Shown here: positions 49,136 to 57,503 of the stretch, piece after piece
How positions within the stretch are numbered: position 1 is the first letter of the stretch
Layout of the letters: each line of letters starts with the position of its first letter
Assembly: GCF_007988965.1 (NCBI RefSeq)
Contig: NZ_BJVD01000004.1
Location: forward strand, 124,001 to 188,000
DNA: 64,000 nucleotides
Source of the DNA: Rummeliibacillus stabekisii
Lineage (GTDB): Bacteria > Bacillota > Bacilli > Bacillales_A > Planococcaceae
Direction of reading: 5' to 3'
Program-made: the position numbers and the translations under genes
Notes under the pieces: model-generated
What the model was told of the DNA's origin: nothing
Database searches by the model: none
What the model saw: the letters and a program-made list of their open reading frames with translations, nothing else

Positions 49136-49942
49136 TTGCGCTTAATGAAGAAAAGAAAGAAATTATTTGTGGTAAGACGGTCTCGCTTTTTGCCCGTAGT
49201 GCTGGGAAGCATTGTAGGCTGTGTGCTTCTTTTCTTTTATATAATAAATGTTCGCCTGATGCCTATCTTTTTACAATACGCGGAAGCTGAAACCAATAGC
49301 ATTGCGTCTTATGTAATTAGCCAAGCTATTTATGCCGATAAAGATGGTGAACAAAATAATTATGATATTATCGAAAAGGTCGATCCTAATAGTAATGGAG
49401 ATTCAAGCATGACAGATACAAAATTAGATACTGCAGCTATCAACCGAATCATTTCCGAAAAATATAAATTAGTGCAGTCTTATTTAGAAGAAGCGGAAAG
49501 TGGAAATTTAGATCATTTGCCGAAAGCTGACAATATTGAATATGATGTGGATGCCATGCAAAAGGATGGAGGAATTATTTTTTATGTACCCCTTGGGTTA
49601 GCCACAGGCATGCCAATGCTTGGCAACTTAGGTCCAAAAATTCCGATTCGTTTTCATATAGTCGGCCATGTAAATGTAGATGTAGAAAGAAATATTAAAG
49701 AATTTGGTATAAATAATGCATACGTAGAACTCAGTGTTAAAACGAAAGTCAATGTCCAAATCATTGTACCATTTGCCAGCAAATCAGCCATCGTCGAGCA
49801 GACAAATCCGGTAGCAGCCACTTTAATTAAAGGTGGTGTTCCGAATGTCTATTCAAAAGACGGCAGCACATCCCCTTCAGTCGAAGTACCTATACCTACA
49901 GAAGGAAATAAAAATAAAGAGCAAAATGAAAATGCACACTAG
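49136..49942 (+). CDS. yunB: Sporulation protein YunB
   Basis: A 268-residue protein with a basic N-terminus (MKKRKKLFVVRRSR) and one membrane helix (about 20-40), followed by an extracytoplasmic domain with the YunB signatures YAEAETNSIASYVISQAI and VPLGLATGMPMLGNLGPKIP, then IRFHIVGHVNVDVE. A charged low-complexity tail closes it. In B. subtilis yunB is expressed in the mother cell and is needed for normal sporulation. The start is TTG after TTAGGAGGTATCTTT. Confidence 0.92.
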   Translation: MRLMKKRKKLFVVRRSRFLPVVLGSIVGCVLLFFYIINVRLMPIFLQYAEAETNSIASYVISQAIYADKDGEQNNYDIIEKVDPNSNGDSSMTDTKLDTAAINRIISEKYKLVQSYLEEAESGNLDHLPKADNIEYDVDAMQKDGGIIFYVPLGLATGMPMLGNLGPKIPIRFHIVGHVNVDVERNIKEFGINNAYVELSVKTKVNVQIIVPFASKSAIVEQTNPVAATLIKGGVPNVYSKDGSTSPSVEVPIPTEGNKNKEQNENAH

Positions 49943-50084
49943 GGATTAGGGTTATGATGACGAATTATAGTTGAATAAATCCAATAAATGCTATATTAAC
50001 CTAGACGCGGTTGTCTGAATGCACTGGTTATGATAAATTGACAACAGGGATGATTATTTTTTTATGAAGGGATGGGATTACATC

Positions 50085-51002
50085 ATGACCACATGTAAAC
50101 CGACAAAGGAAGAGCACATTCGAAAACCGGATTGGCTAAAAATCAAGTTAAATACCAATGATGAATATAAAGGTCTTAAAAAATTAATGCGCGAGAAGAA
50201 TCTTCACACAGTTTGTGAAGAAGCGAGATGCCCGAACATTCACGAATGCTGGGGAGAACGCCGTACAGCTACATTCATGATCCTAGGAGATGTTTGTACG
50301 AGAGCATGCCGTTTTTGCGCTGTTAAAACAGGTCTTCCGAATGAATTGGACTTAGCAGAGCCAGAGCGCGTAGCAGACTCTGTACAGCTGATGAACCTAA
50401 AACATGCTGTTATTACAGTGGTAGCACGTGATGATTTGAAAGATGGAGGAGCAGGTGTATTAGCGGAGACGGTAAGAGCAATTCGTCGTAAAAACCCATT
50501 CACCTCTATTGAAGTATTACCATCTGATATGGGCGGTGTGAAGGAGAACTTGCAAATTTTAATGGATGCAAAGCCAGATATTTTAAATCACAATATCGAA
50601 ACAGTGCGTCGATTATCTCCAAGAGTTCGTGCCCGTGCTACATATGAACGTTCTTTAGAATTTTTGCGTCGTGCAAAAGAAATGCAACCAGAAATTCCGA
50701 CAAAATCCTCACTTATGATCGGACTTGGTGAAACAGAAGAAGAAATAATTGAAGTAATGGATGATTTACGTGCCAATGATGTGGATATCATGACAATTGG
50801 CCAATATTTGCAGCCGACAAAAAAACATTTGCCTGTGAAGAAGTACTATTCACCAATAGAATTCGGCAAACTACGCAAAATTGCAATGTCTAAAGGATTC
50901 AAACATTGTGAGGCTGGCCCGCTTGTACGCAGTAGCTACCATGCAGATGAGCAAGTAAATGCAGCGACAAAGGAAAAACAAGCACTTGGCGATCAAGCGT
51001 AA
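50085..51002 (+). CDS. lipA: Lipoyl synthase
   Basis: A 305-residue radical SAM enzyme that inserts sulfur into octanoyl groups. The auxiliary cluster motif is [12 protein letters not shown] (near 45) and the radical SAM motif [10 protein letters not shown] (near 75). [10 protein letters not shown] and the C-terminal RSSYHA serine ligand ([14 protein letters not shown]) are present. ATG 50085 matches homologue starts. ATG 50064 upstream is possible. It serves GcvH and 2-oxoacid dehydrogenases. Confidence 0.95.
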   Translation: MTTCKPTKEEHIRKPDWLKIKLNTNDEYKGLKKLMREKNLHTVCEEARCPNIHECWGERRTATFMILGDVCTRACRFCAVKTGLPNELDLAEPERVADSVQLMNLKHAVITVVARDDLKDGGAGVLAETVRAIRRKNPFTSIEVLPSDMGGVKENLQILMDAKPDILNHNIETVRRLSPRVRARATYERSLEFLRRAKEMQPEIPTKSSLMIGLGETEEEIIEVMDDLRANDVDIMTIGQYLQPTKKHLPVKKYYSPIEFGKLRKIAMSKGFKHCEAGPLVRSSYHADEQVNAATKEKQALGDQA

Positions 51003-51032
51003 TCACCTTATAAGAATGGAGGGTGAGCTTAC

Positions 51033-51398
51033 ATGATTTTAGCGGACCAATGGATGTATGATTTAATTGAAAACCATAAAGAAGGATTTAAACAAGAAGA
51101 TTTTGATAGCCGCTATAGCGAGATTCTAACCAAATATGATTATATTGTTGGTGATTGGGGCTATGGCCAGCTTCGCTTAAAAGGTTTTTACGAAGATAAA
51201 AATCAAAAAGCTAATTTTGATACACGCATTAGCACATTGCAGGATTATTTATATGAGTACTGCAACTTTGGCTGTGCTTACTTTGTCTTAAAGAAAATGG
51301 GCAAAGCTAAGAAAACGGAAGAAATAGTAAATGCAGAGACGAATCAAGAAGAGGTAACTATAGAAGAAGAGCAAACAAAAACAACGCAGGAGCAGTAA
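51033..51398 (+). CDS. yutD: YutD family protein
   Basis: A 121-residue protein with the family core GFKQEDFDSRYSEILTKYDY, VGDWGYGQLRLKGFY and LQDYLYEYCNFGCAYFVLKK, plus a glutamate-rich tail. The position after lipA is conserved in Bacillales. The function is unknown. GGAGGGTGAGCTTAC precedes the ATG. Confidence 0.9.
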   Translation: MILADQWMYDLIENHKEGFKQEDFDSRYSEILTKYDYIVGDWGYGQLRLKGFYEDKNQKANFDTRISTLQDYLYEYCNFGCAYFVLKKMGKAKKTEEIVNAETNQEEVTIEEEQTKTTQEQ

Positions 51399-51420
51399 AT
51401 TGCCCCAGCGTTGTTTTTTT
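51377..51420. terminator. Bidirectional terminator overlapping the yutD stop
   Basis: AAAACAACGC / GCGTTGTTTT with inner GG/CC pairs and seven T. It contains the end of yutD and touches the convergent gene. Confidence 0.8.
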
Positions 51421-51685
51421 AGCCGATTAATTCATATAAATATTCGCGTAGTTCTTGAGCCTCTTCAGGCGGACGGTTATAAACAGCTTCTATATAGCCG
51501 GGTTCATCCAAATCATCACTACCCAAAATAGCAAAGCGGCTATATTGCATATCAAGAACGAGCAATTTACCGTAAAAACGTCCGCTTTGCATAATTGCTA
51601 AGTCGTAACGTTGATTTTCACCCATAAAGCTGACGAATCTTGTTTGGGTTTCTTCCAAATCATCGTATAAGAAAAATCTTTCCAT
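51419..51685 (-). CDS. DUF3055 family protein
   Basis: An 88-residue protein. MERFFLYDDLEETQTRFVSF, LVLDMQYSRFAILGSDDLDE and PEEAQELREYLYELI match the compact DUF3055/SAV0927-like family of Bacillota. The function is unknown. GGAAGGGGCTGCG precedes the ATG. It is inserted in opposite orientation between yutD and yutE. Confidence 0.8.
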   Translation of the reverse strand: MERFFLYDDLEETQTRFVSFMGENQRYDLAIMQSGRFYGKLLVLDMQYSRFAILGSDDLDEPGYIEAVYNRPPEEAQELREYLYELIG

Positions 51686-51774
51686 GTGAACGCAGCCCCT
51701 TCCAATCCTAAAAATTATGGTACTATAGAAGAGGACAAACTATCAACCTTAAACATGTGACTGGAGGCTTTACA

Positions 51775-52227
51775 GTGTATTTTGTTGACCGTAAAAAAAT
51801 TGTGAAAAACCTAGAATATATGGAAGAGCTAATCACTACGTATGAACAAAGTAATGATTGGCTAGAGGACCGCGTACACCGTTTAGCAGTTGAACGCATT
51901 GCCAATATATTGATTGAGGCGATTATCGATGTGGGTAATAGCATGATTGATGGATTTATTATGCGAGATCCAGGCAGTTATGAGGATATTATAGATATTT
52001 TAGTGGACGAATCAGTTATTACCTCTGAGATGGACGAGCCGTTGAAAGAACTGATTGGCTTGCGTCGCGGACTTGTACGCGATATTTTAGATGTAATCGA
52101 CGAAGAAGTAGTCAATGTATTGACAAAGAACTTGGCTGCTATTAAAGAATTTTCTCCAAAGGTGAAAGATTACTTAACAAATGAGTTAGGCCCTGTGACT
52201 GCTTTTATCCCGGAAGGTGAAGAGTAA
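51775..52227 (+). CDS. yutE: DUF86/HepT-like protein YutE
   Basis: A 150-residue all-helical protein of the DUF86/HepT superfamily (VDRKKIVKNLEYMEELITTY, RIANILIEAIIDVGNSMIDG, then FIMRDPGSYEDIIDIL). HepT toxins carry R-x4-H-x-Y. Here the corresponding stretch is GLRRGLVRDILDV with no His, as in the chromosomal YutE group, so it is unlikely to be an active toxin. GTG 51775 lies seven bases after GGAGG. The longer frame is unsupported. Confidence 0.85.
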   Translation: MYFVDRKKIVKNLEYMEELITTYEQSNDWLEDRVHRLAVERIANILIEAIIDVGNSMIDGFIMRDPGSYEDIIDILVDESVITSEMDEPLKELIGLRRGLVRDILDVIDEEVVNVLTKNLAAIKEFSPKVKDYLTNELGPVTAFIPEGEE

Positions 52228-52228
52228 A

Positions 52229-52996
52229 ATGAAATCCTATTTAGCGTATATATTTGACCTTGATGGAACGGTGTACAGAGGAAAAGAGGTAATTGAGGAT
52301 TCGAAGACCTTTATTTCGTATTTAAAAGAAAAAGGCATTGAGCCTTTTTATGCCACAAATAATGCAAATATGACTGCTGCCCAAGTACAAGAGAAACTTA
52401 AAAAAATGGGTATCGAAACAAGCATTGACCGGATTATGACCTCAGCAATTGCGACAGCAAAATACATTGCAACAGCTTATCCCCAAAAAACTGCAAAAGT
52501 TTTAGGTGGAGATGGCTTAAAACAAGCCTTACTTGATGAGGGGGTTGAAGTAGTCACTGAACAACCGGATGTAGTTGCACAAGGTATGAATACAGAACTA
52601 ACCTATCATATGCTGGCAGATATCTGTTTTGATATACAAAATGGCGCATCCTTTGTCGTGACTAACCCTGATGTAAAATATCCAACTGAAAGAGGATTTG
52701 CACCAGGAAACGGTGCACTTGCCGAAATGGTGCATACAGTAACTGGCGTCGAACCCCTCTATATAGGTAAACCAGCAAGCAATATGCTTGAGCTCATACG
52801 TACTAGTTTTGACCTGCAAAAAGAAGATATGATTATGATTGGCGACAATTATGATACAGACATGATGTGTGGCATCCAGTATGGAATCGATACATTACAT
52901 GTCAATACCGGCGTTTCCAGAACAGACGACGTAAAGAAAAAAGAATTGCGTCCTACATTTACAGTAGACACGTTGATTGAATGGGTCGGGAATTAA
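52229..52996 (+). CDS. yutF: HAD-IIA family hydrolase YutF
   Basis: A 255-residue HAD phosphatase of the NagD/TIGR01457 type. Motif I is FDLDGTVYRG, motif II is YATNNANMT, the cap domain spans residues about 80-170, and the C-terminal motifs are IGKPASNML and MIGDNYDTDMM. It dephosphorylates small metabolites. ATG 52229 begins one base after the yutE stop. The ribosome site GGAAGGTGAAG lies within yutE. Confidence 0.92.
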   Translation: MKSYLAYIFDLDGTVYRGKEVIEDSKTFISYLKEKGIEPFYATNNANMTAAQVQEKLKKMGIETSIDRIMTSAIATAKYIATAYPQKTAKVLGGDGLKQALLDEGVEVVTEQPDVVAQGMNTELTYHMLADICFDIQNGASFVVTNPDVKYPTERGFAPGNGALAEMVHTVTGVEPLYIGKPASNMLELIRTSFDLQKEDMIMIGDNYDTDMMCGIQYGIDTLHVNTGVSRTDDVKKKELRPTFTVDTLIEWVGN

Positions 52997-53008
52997 CTAA
53001 ATAAAAAA

Positions 53009-53050
53009 AGAAGGGACTTTCTGTGGATAATCAGAAAGTCCCTTCTTCGT
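53009..53050 (+). terminator. Terminator after yutF
   Basis: AGAAGGGACTTTCTG / CAGAAAGTCCCTTCT, preceded by A7 and followed by weak T. Confidence 0.75.
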
Positions 53051-53145
53051 ATTGAAATAAAACTGTATTAAGAATAATGGTTAGTGACACTGGCGCTTCT
53101 CGCATTAGTTTTAGGTATTGCAATGGTAATTTGAATAATAGAAGG

Positions 53146-53216
53146 GGAATTAACGTAGACTCCTGCGGGATAGCGAGCAGGCTCGACGCTCGCCCGCGGA
53201 AAGCGAAGTTAATTCC
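53146..53216. repeat. Dispersed GC-rich repeat, copy C, with flanking inverted repeats
   Basis: The core at 53158-53206 matches copy A almost base for base. The ends GGAATTAAC (53146-53154) and GTTAATTCC (53208-53216) are perfect inverted repeats, so the whole element can fold as one hairpin. Confidence 0.8.
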
Positions 53217-53261
53217 ACTTCGATTCATAGCACCTATTTATCCGCCTCACTAGAACATTCC

Positions 53262-53498
53262 TTAGAATAAAGGATTTTCTTCTATGAATTGATAAATGTT
53301 CTTTGTCAGTTCTTCCGGCGTTTCGCCTTCTACCATTTCGCCATTAACAAGCGCATAAAGCGATTCTGAACATCTTGTACAATAGCTTAAACAGCCATAT
53401 TCCAACACATCTATGTTTGGATCTTTTTCTAACGCTTCAAATGTATCTTGAGAGCCGTTTGCTAAATTGCTCACGCAAAATTCAACAAGGGGATTCAT
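53262..53498 (-). CDS. yuzB: DUF1450 family protein YuzB
   Basis: A 78-residue protein with the family cysteine pattern [11 protein letters not shown], then [20 protein letters not shown]. The four Cys (residues about 8, 36, 40 and 43) suggest a metal or Fe-S site. The neighbourhood with yutJ, yuzD and yutI is conserved. AGGTGAGGTAGA precedes the ATG. Confidence 0.9.
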   Translation of the reverse strand: MNPLVEFCVSNLANGSQDTFEALEKDPNIDVLEYGCLSYCTRCSESLYALVNGEMVEGETPEELTKNIYQFIEENPLF

Positions 53499-53761
53499 TC
53501 TACCTCACCTCATTTCGAATGCTACTATTATTTTGTATATTCGTCAATGTTGAGCATGCGTTAATCTTTATTTATTCGACATTTCTCTGCCTAATCAATT
53601 TAACCTCAACGCCACATACTTGTTTAATATTTAAAGAAAAACCCTCGGATTAATGTTTCAATTTATATTTGTGAAACTTCTCACAAGTGTATTGTGAAAA
53701 ACATCACAATCAGTTATAATGGGGATGAAAATGTGACGAAATTGTTAAAAGGGAGATTTCG

Positions 53762-54826
53762 ATGAGACGTTTAGTATTATTGGGCGGAGGATACGGCAAC
53801 ATGCGCGTACTAAGCCGCTTATTACCCAACAACTTACCTGAAGATATTGAAATTATTTTAGTAGACCGCACCCCGTTTCATAGTCTAAAAACGGAATTTT
53901 ACGCATTAGCCGCAGGTACAACACCTGAAAAGGAAATTCGCGTAAATTTCCCCCAACACGAACGCCTGTCAAAAGAGTATGGTGAAATCGTGAAAATTGA
54001 TATTGAAAACAAAGTGGTTGTGCTAGATGAAAATCGTGAAATTGCATATGATGACTTAATCATTGGGCTTGGATGCGAAGATAATTACCACCATGTACCT
54101 GGAGCAGACGAACTAACATACAGCATCCAGACAATGGCGAATTCTCGTCTGACTTACAATGCGCTTGGCGGCCTTCCGTCAGGTTCTACTGTAGCTATTG
54201 TCGGCGCCGGCCTAAGCGGCATTGAGCTTGCGAGTGAGCTGCGTGAAAGTCGAGAGGATTTGACAATCAAATTATTCGACCGTGGACCGCGTATTTTAAA
54301 GGACTTCCCAGAGCGATTAAGCAACTACGTAAAAAAATGGTTTGACCGTCATAATGTAGAGGTCATAGCGCAATCAAATATTACAAAAGTAGAAGATAAG
54401 ATACTTTATAATCACGAAGAGAAAATTGTAGCAGACGCCATTGTATGGACGGCAGGTATCCAGCCAGTAAAAGTTGTCCGCGATACAGGGTTAGAATTAG
54501 ACAAAGGAAGAATCGCAGTTACTCAATATATGAATGTACCAAATGATGAACATGTCTATATTGTAGGGGATTGCGCGGCATCACAATTTGGTCCTAGTGC
54601 TCAGCTTGCAGAAGAACAAGCGGAGCATATCGTCAAAGTCCTTAAACTACGCTGGAGCAATCAGTCTCTTCCAGAAAAAATGCCTGAAATTAAATTAAAA
54701 GGATTTATGGGAGCTCTAGGAAAGAAACAAGGCTTTGTTTATATGGCCGATACGACTGTCACAGGCCGTATCGCTCGTTTAATGAAATCTGGACTGCTGT
54801 GGATGTATAAGCGTCACAACGGTTAA
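53762..54826 (+). CDS. yutJ: NAD(P)/FAD-dependent oxidoreductase YutJ (NDH-2-like)
   Basis: A 354-residue flavoprotein. It has the FAD motif VLLGGGYGNMRVLSRLL at the N-terminus, the NAD motif IVGAGLSGIELASELR near 145, and the ATG-like motif and second FAD motif VWTAGIQPVK and VYIVGDCAASQFGPSAQLAE. It resembles type II NADH dehydrogenases but is shorter and lacks the C-terminal membrane anchor typical of Ndh, so it is called NDH-like. AAAAGGGAGATTTCG precedes the ATG. Confidence 0.9.
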   Translation: MRRLVLLGGGYGNMRVLSRLLPNNLPEDIEIILVDRTPFHSLKTEFYALAAGTTPEKEIRVNFPQHERLSKEYGEIVKIDIENKVVVLDENREIAYDDLIIGLGCEDNYHHVPGADELTYSIQTMANSRLTYNALGGLPSGSTVAIVGAGLSGIELASELRESREDLTIKLFDRGPRILKDFPERLSNYVKKWFDRHNVEVIAQSNITKVEDKILYNHEEKIVADAIVWTAGIQPVKVVRDTGLELDKGRIAVTQYMNVPNDEHVYIVGDCAASQFGPSAQLAEEQAEHIVKVLKLRWSNQSLPEKMPEIKLKGFMGALGKKQGFVYMADTTVTGRIARLMKSGLLWMYKRHNG

Positions 54827-54831
54827 TAATT

Positions 54832-54871
54832 AGCTAGAAACGTTGCTATAGCAGCGTTCCTAGCTTTTTTA
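54832..54871 (+). terminator. Terminator after yutJ
   Basis: AGCTAG-AAACG-TTGC / GCAGCGTTCCTAGCT, then six T. Confidence 0.85.
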
Positions 54872-54904
54872 TGTTGGCTGAGTTAATGAAATATCACATA
54901 TTTA

Positions 54905-55125
54905 TCACATTCCACTTTTAGAAATGGACAATTCCATCAAATCACCAAACTTATTCACCATTTTCTCCTGAGCATCTTTTTTAATTTTTCTGAAACGTGA
55001 GTATAAATGTTATAAGCGGTTTTTGAATTTTCGTGCGAACACGATCCATAATGGTTTTTAAATCAACGCGAGCTTCAACGAGTAAAGTAAAATGTGTGTG
55101 GCGTAAAATATGCGGTATGTTAAAG
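54905..55125 (-). pseudogene. Decayed C-terminal fragment of a phage/ICE tyrosine integrase
   Basis: On the minus strand IPHILRHTHFTLLVEARVDL, then KTIMDRVRTK, preserves the catalytic HxxRHTH box and the following helix. After a frameshift, IKKDAQEKMVNKFGDLMEL, the usual tail of Tn916/phage-type integrases, is readable up to a TGA at 54907-54905. The catalytic Tyr region (normally NIYTHV) is broken, reading FILTFQ or HLYSRF. There is no start codon and everything before the HxxR box is lost. Confidence 0.75.
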
Positions 55126-55182
55126 CATACTCTATAGATAAATATATGGTATAATCAACCTGTGAGAATTCATTGATACGCT

Positions 55183-55219
55183 CAAAGCCTGTCTTCTTGT
55201 GGAGGATAGGGCTTTTTTT
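55183..55219 (+). terminator. Isolated terminator with an upstream TATAAT
   Basis: AAAGCCTGTC / GATAGGGCTTT, then TTTT. TATAAT at 55150-55155 could start a transcript of about 60 nt ending here. No frame is seen in it. Confidence 0.5.
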
Positions 55220-55239
55220 ATTTACTTGAATCTAAATAT

Positions 55240-55366
55240 TAGACAAACGTGTATTCATGGTATATTATTAAGGTAATAAAAGTACTTTATAGAAATAACT
55301 TGAATTTACATATTACAAAGAGTAATCGTGTTTGTTCAGTACTTTTTGTAATATGTGAATTTTTTT
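55240..55366 (+). promoter_or_regulatory. csp promoter and structured leader with intrinsic hairpin
   Basis: Promoter: TAGACA (55240-55245), 17-base spacer, TATTAT (55263-55268). The leader of about 140 nt holds an arm at 55302-55320 (GAATTTACATATTACAAAG) complementary to 55342-55361, with one wobble and a small bulge, followed directly by seven T. It lies 47 bases before the csp ATG, so it could attenuate transcription. Confidence 0.6.
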
Positions 55367-55413
55367 CTTTAAAAAGCTTATATATTAATAATTTTTTAAT
55401 GGAGGTCATTTAA

Positions 55414-55614
55414 ATGACACAAGGTACAGTAAAATGGTTTAACGCAGAAAAAGGTTTCGGATTCATCGAAGTTGAAGGCGGAGCAGACGTATTCGCTCAC
55501 TTCTCAGCAATCCAAGGTGAAGGTTTCAAATCTTTAGACGAAGGTCAAAAAGTTGAATTTGAAGTTGAAGAAGGCCAACGCGGACCACAAGCTACAAATA
55601 TTGTTAAACTTTAA
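55414..55614 (+). CDS. Cold-shock protein (CspA/CspB family)
   Basis: A 66-residue single cold-shock domain that binds single-stranded RNA/DNA. RNP1 is GKGFGFIEV-like EKGFGFIEV and RNP2 is DVFAHFSAI, with N-terminal [26 protein letters not shown] gives a strong ribosome site (GGAGGT). A structured AT-rich leader precedes it, as usual for csp genes. Its exact paralogue letter cannot be assigned. Confidence 0.96.
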   Translation: MTQGTVKWFNAEKGFGFIEVEGGADVFAHFSAIQGEGFKSLDEGQKVEFEVEEGQRGPQATNIVKL

Positions 55615-55674
55615 TTTTAATTAATTCGGCAGAATGTCTAAATAAAATTGCATGAAGATGAGTAGCTTTTTGTA

Positions 55675-55704
55675 GCAGGTAACTTAATTGTTACCTGTTT
55701 TTTT
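55675..55704 (+). terminator. Terminator after csp
   Basis: GCAGGTAAC / GTTACCTG with a 6-base loop, then T-run. Confidence 0.88.
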
Positions 55705-55778
55705 ACATTTTTTATTTTTGATAAAATAGTGTATCGTCATCTCGGAGAGGATTTAAAATTCGAAAGGACGGGTTGGTT

Positions 55779-55889
55779 TTGTATAATCTCATTGCTGTTT
55801 ATTTAGAAAAAAACGAAACAGACATGTATTATTCGGCGTATGATTTTAGGGACTCTGAGAGAATTGAAGATGGAGAAAGAGATTTTTGA
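55779..55889 (+). CDS. Possible 36-residue peptide or broken gene
   Basis: CGAAAGGACG is followed 8-10 bases later by TTG. The frame reads MYNLIAVYLEKNETDMYYSA, YDFRDSERIEDGERDF, then TGA. The composition is protein-like and the end is abrupt, so it may be the N-terminus of a gene truncated by mutation. The stretch 55890-55977 shows nothing further. Confidence 0.3.
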   Translation: MYNLIAVYLEKNETDMYYSAYDFRDSERIEDGERDF

Positions 55890-55977
55890 ATTCATGCGAT
55901 AAAGGAATGATTGATTTTATCCTTTAAAATTAGATGCAGTACAGAAGAAATATATGAATGGAATAGGTGGAAGAGTT

Positions 55978-56544
55978 ATGGTGATTAAAGCGAAGCAAAG
56001 AAGAATTATTTTAGATTTAGCAGTTACATTAGATGGTTTTATTGAAGGGAAAAATGGAGAAGTTGACTGGTGCATTATGGATCCTGATATGGAGTTTACT
56101 AGTTTCTTGAATCAAATTGATACTATTTTATATGGTAGAAAAAGCTACGATTTATGGGGACAATATATTCCTAAAGACAATGACTCAGATTCCGAAAAAG
56201 AAATTTGGGAAATGATCCATAGCAAAGAGAAATATGTGTTTTCTAGAACAAAAAGAGAAGCTAATAATGAAGTATTGTTTATAAATGAAAATATCGCTGA
56301 AGAAGTGAATAAACTGAAGAATGAGCCTGGAAAAGACATCTGGCTATATGGGGGAGCAAGTCTTATTACAACTTTTATAAATTTAGGGCTTGTTGATGAG
56401 TTTAGATTATCTATTCATCCAGTTATCTTAGGTGAAGGAAAACCCATGTTCATTGAAATAAAACAGAGATTGAATTTAAACCTGGTTGACACAAGAACAT
56501 TCTCTTCTGGTGTGGTGCAACTAGTTTACCGTTATACACGATAG
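55978..56544 (+). CDS. Dihydrofolate reductase family protein (RibD C-domain type)
   Basis: A 188-residue protein. IILDLAVTLDGFIEGKNGEV is the first strand and substrate loop. TILYGRKSYDLWGQYIP, DIWLYGGASLITTFINLGLV and DEFRLSIHPVILGEGKPMF complete the NADPH-binding fold of YyaP/YwjB-like reductases. The substrate is unknown. ATG 55978 follows AGGTGGAAGAG. The longer frame from 55954 has no ribosome site. The 56545-56762 stretch after it holds only an AT-rich inverted repeat (TTAGCGATA / TATCGCTA). Confidence 0.82.
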   Translation: MVIKAKQRRIILDLAVTLDGFIEGKNGEVDWCIMDPDMEFTSFLNQIDTILYGRKSYDLWGQYIPKDNDSDSEKEIWEMIHSKEKYVFSRTKREANNEVLFINENIAEEVNKLKNEPGKDIWLYGGASLITTFINLGLVDEFRLSIHPVILGEGKPMFIEIKQRLNLNLVDTRTFSSGVVQLVYRYTR

Positions 56545-56762
56545 TAATTAACGCTTATGATGCCTCTGATTTCTAATTTCATTGGGCCAGTTGCAATTTT
56601 ATAACTTAAATCCTGTTTATTATAAAATACCTTTACATCGCAGTACTTAGAAAGAAGTTTATTATCTTTTGCGTCTATTGTAGTTTCTTTTTTATTTTCT
56701 ACAGACACACCACAAGCACTTAGCGATAACTATGTGCTAAGTATCGCTATTAAGATTTAGGT

Positions 56763-56800
56763 ATAAAAAAAGAACCCCAACAGCCTAGGCTTGCTGGAAT
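56763..56800 (-). terminator. Terminator at the end of yuzD
   Basis: On the minus strand CCAGCAAGCC / GGCTGTTGG, then TTCTTTTTTT. It overlaps the last codons of yuzD. Confidence 0.7.
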
Positions 56801-57111
56801 CCTAATCGTTCAAGCTCTTTATAGATTGGTTTTAATTGAATATAACCCTCGCCGATTACTTCATTATTAATTAGCACAAGTGGGTAAAAGAACTCATCAT
56901 TTAAAATGCGCTCAGCCCATTCTTTGTGGCGTGCATTCTCAATTGGTTTTTCGATATCAATATAGGAGATGGTGTATAGCGGTTGTTTGTACTTGCGATC
57001 AATTGCCGCTTGAAGCCATTCATACGTATCCTTGGAAGATGGTGCATTAACACAGCTGGCACATTGGGTGCTTGCACCATACACTTCTATTGCAATAGAA
57101 TGATTTTCCAT
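56785..57111 (-). CDS. yuzD: DUF1462 family protein YuzD
   Basis: A 108-residue thioredoxin-like fold protein. The cysteine pair is in STQCASCVNAPSSKDTYEWL near residue 17, and YPLVLINNEVIGEGYIQLKP forms the C-terminal half. ATG 57111 is 10 bases after GAGG. ATG 57117 is too close to it. The gene is divergent from yutI (nfu), a conserved pair, which suggests a role linked to Fe-S or redox chemistry. Confidence 0.9.
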   Translation of the reverse strand: MENHSIAIEVYGASTQCASCVNAPSSKDTYEWLQAAIDRKYKQPLYTISYIDIEKPIENARHKEWAERILNDEFFYPLVLINNEVIGEGYIQLKPIYKELERLGFQQA

Positions 57112-57193
57112 TACCATTAAGCCTCGCATTTCTTTATTGGATTTTTTACCTTATAAACATTATAATAATTTTAGGGAAAGGAGTCGATAGTAA

Positions 57194-57442
57194 ATGACAG
57201 AACATGTGCAAGAATCAGAAATGTTTAACTCAGTTCAAGAGGTTTTAGATAAATTGCGCCCATTCCTTCTTCGTGACGGCGGGGACTGCCAACTTGTTGA
57301 TGTAGAAGACGGTATTGTAAAATTGCGTCTGCTTGGAGCGTGCGGTAGCTGCCCAAGTTCTACCATCACACTAAAAGCAGGCATTGAACGCGCACTTTTA
57401 GAGGAAGTACCTGGAGTTGTAGAAGTAGAACAAGTATTCTAA
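57194..57442 (+). CDS. yutI: NifU-like Fe-S scaffold/carrier protein
   Basis: An 82-residue NifU C-terminal domain protein (Nfu). The cluster-binding CxxC is in [20 protein letters not shown] near residue 53, and [20 protein letters not shown] is the typical N-terminus. It transfers Fe-S clusters made by SufBCD to target proteins. AAAGGAGTCGATAGTAA precedes the ATG. A long-stem terminator follows. Confidence 0.95.
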   Translation: MTEHVQESEMFNSVQEVLDKLRPFLLRDGGDCQLVDVEDGIVKLRLLGACGSCPSSTITLKAGIERALLEEVPGVVEVEQVF

Positions 57443-57451
57443 TGTATGTAT

Positions 57452-57502
57452 AAGGCTATCCATGAACCGGTCAATACTGGTTATGGATAGCCTGTTATTT
57501 TA
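57452..57502 (+). terminator. Terminator after yutI
   Basis: TAAGGCTATCCAT-AACC / GGTTATGGATAGCCT, a long stem, with a T-rich end. It abuts the convergent DUF2225 gene. Confidence 0.8.
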
Positions 57503-57503
57503 T

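Noticed and set aside
51775-52227. HepT toxin of a HepT-MntA system
   Set aside because: The catalytic R-x4-H-x-Y is absent, no MntA-like nucleotidyltransferase is adjacent, and the locus matches chromosomal yutE.
53375-53653. Plus-strand frame of 92 codons
   Set aside because: It is antisense to yuzB in its first half and AT-rich noise afterwards, with no ribosome site.
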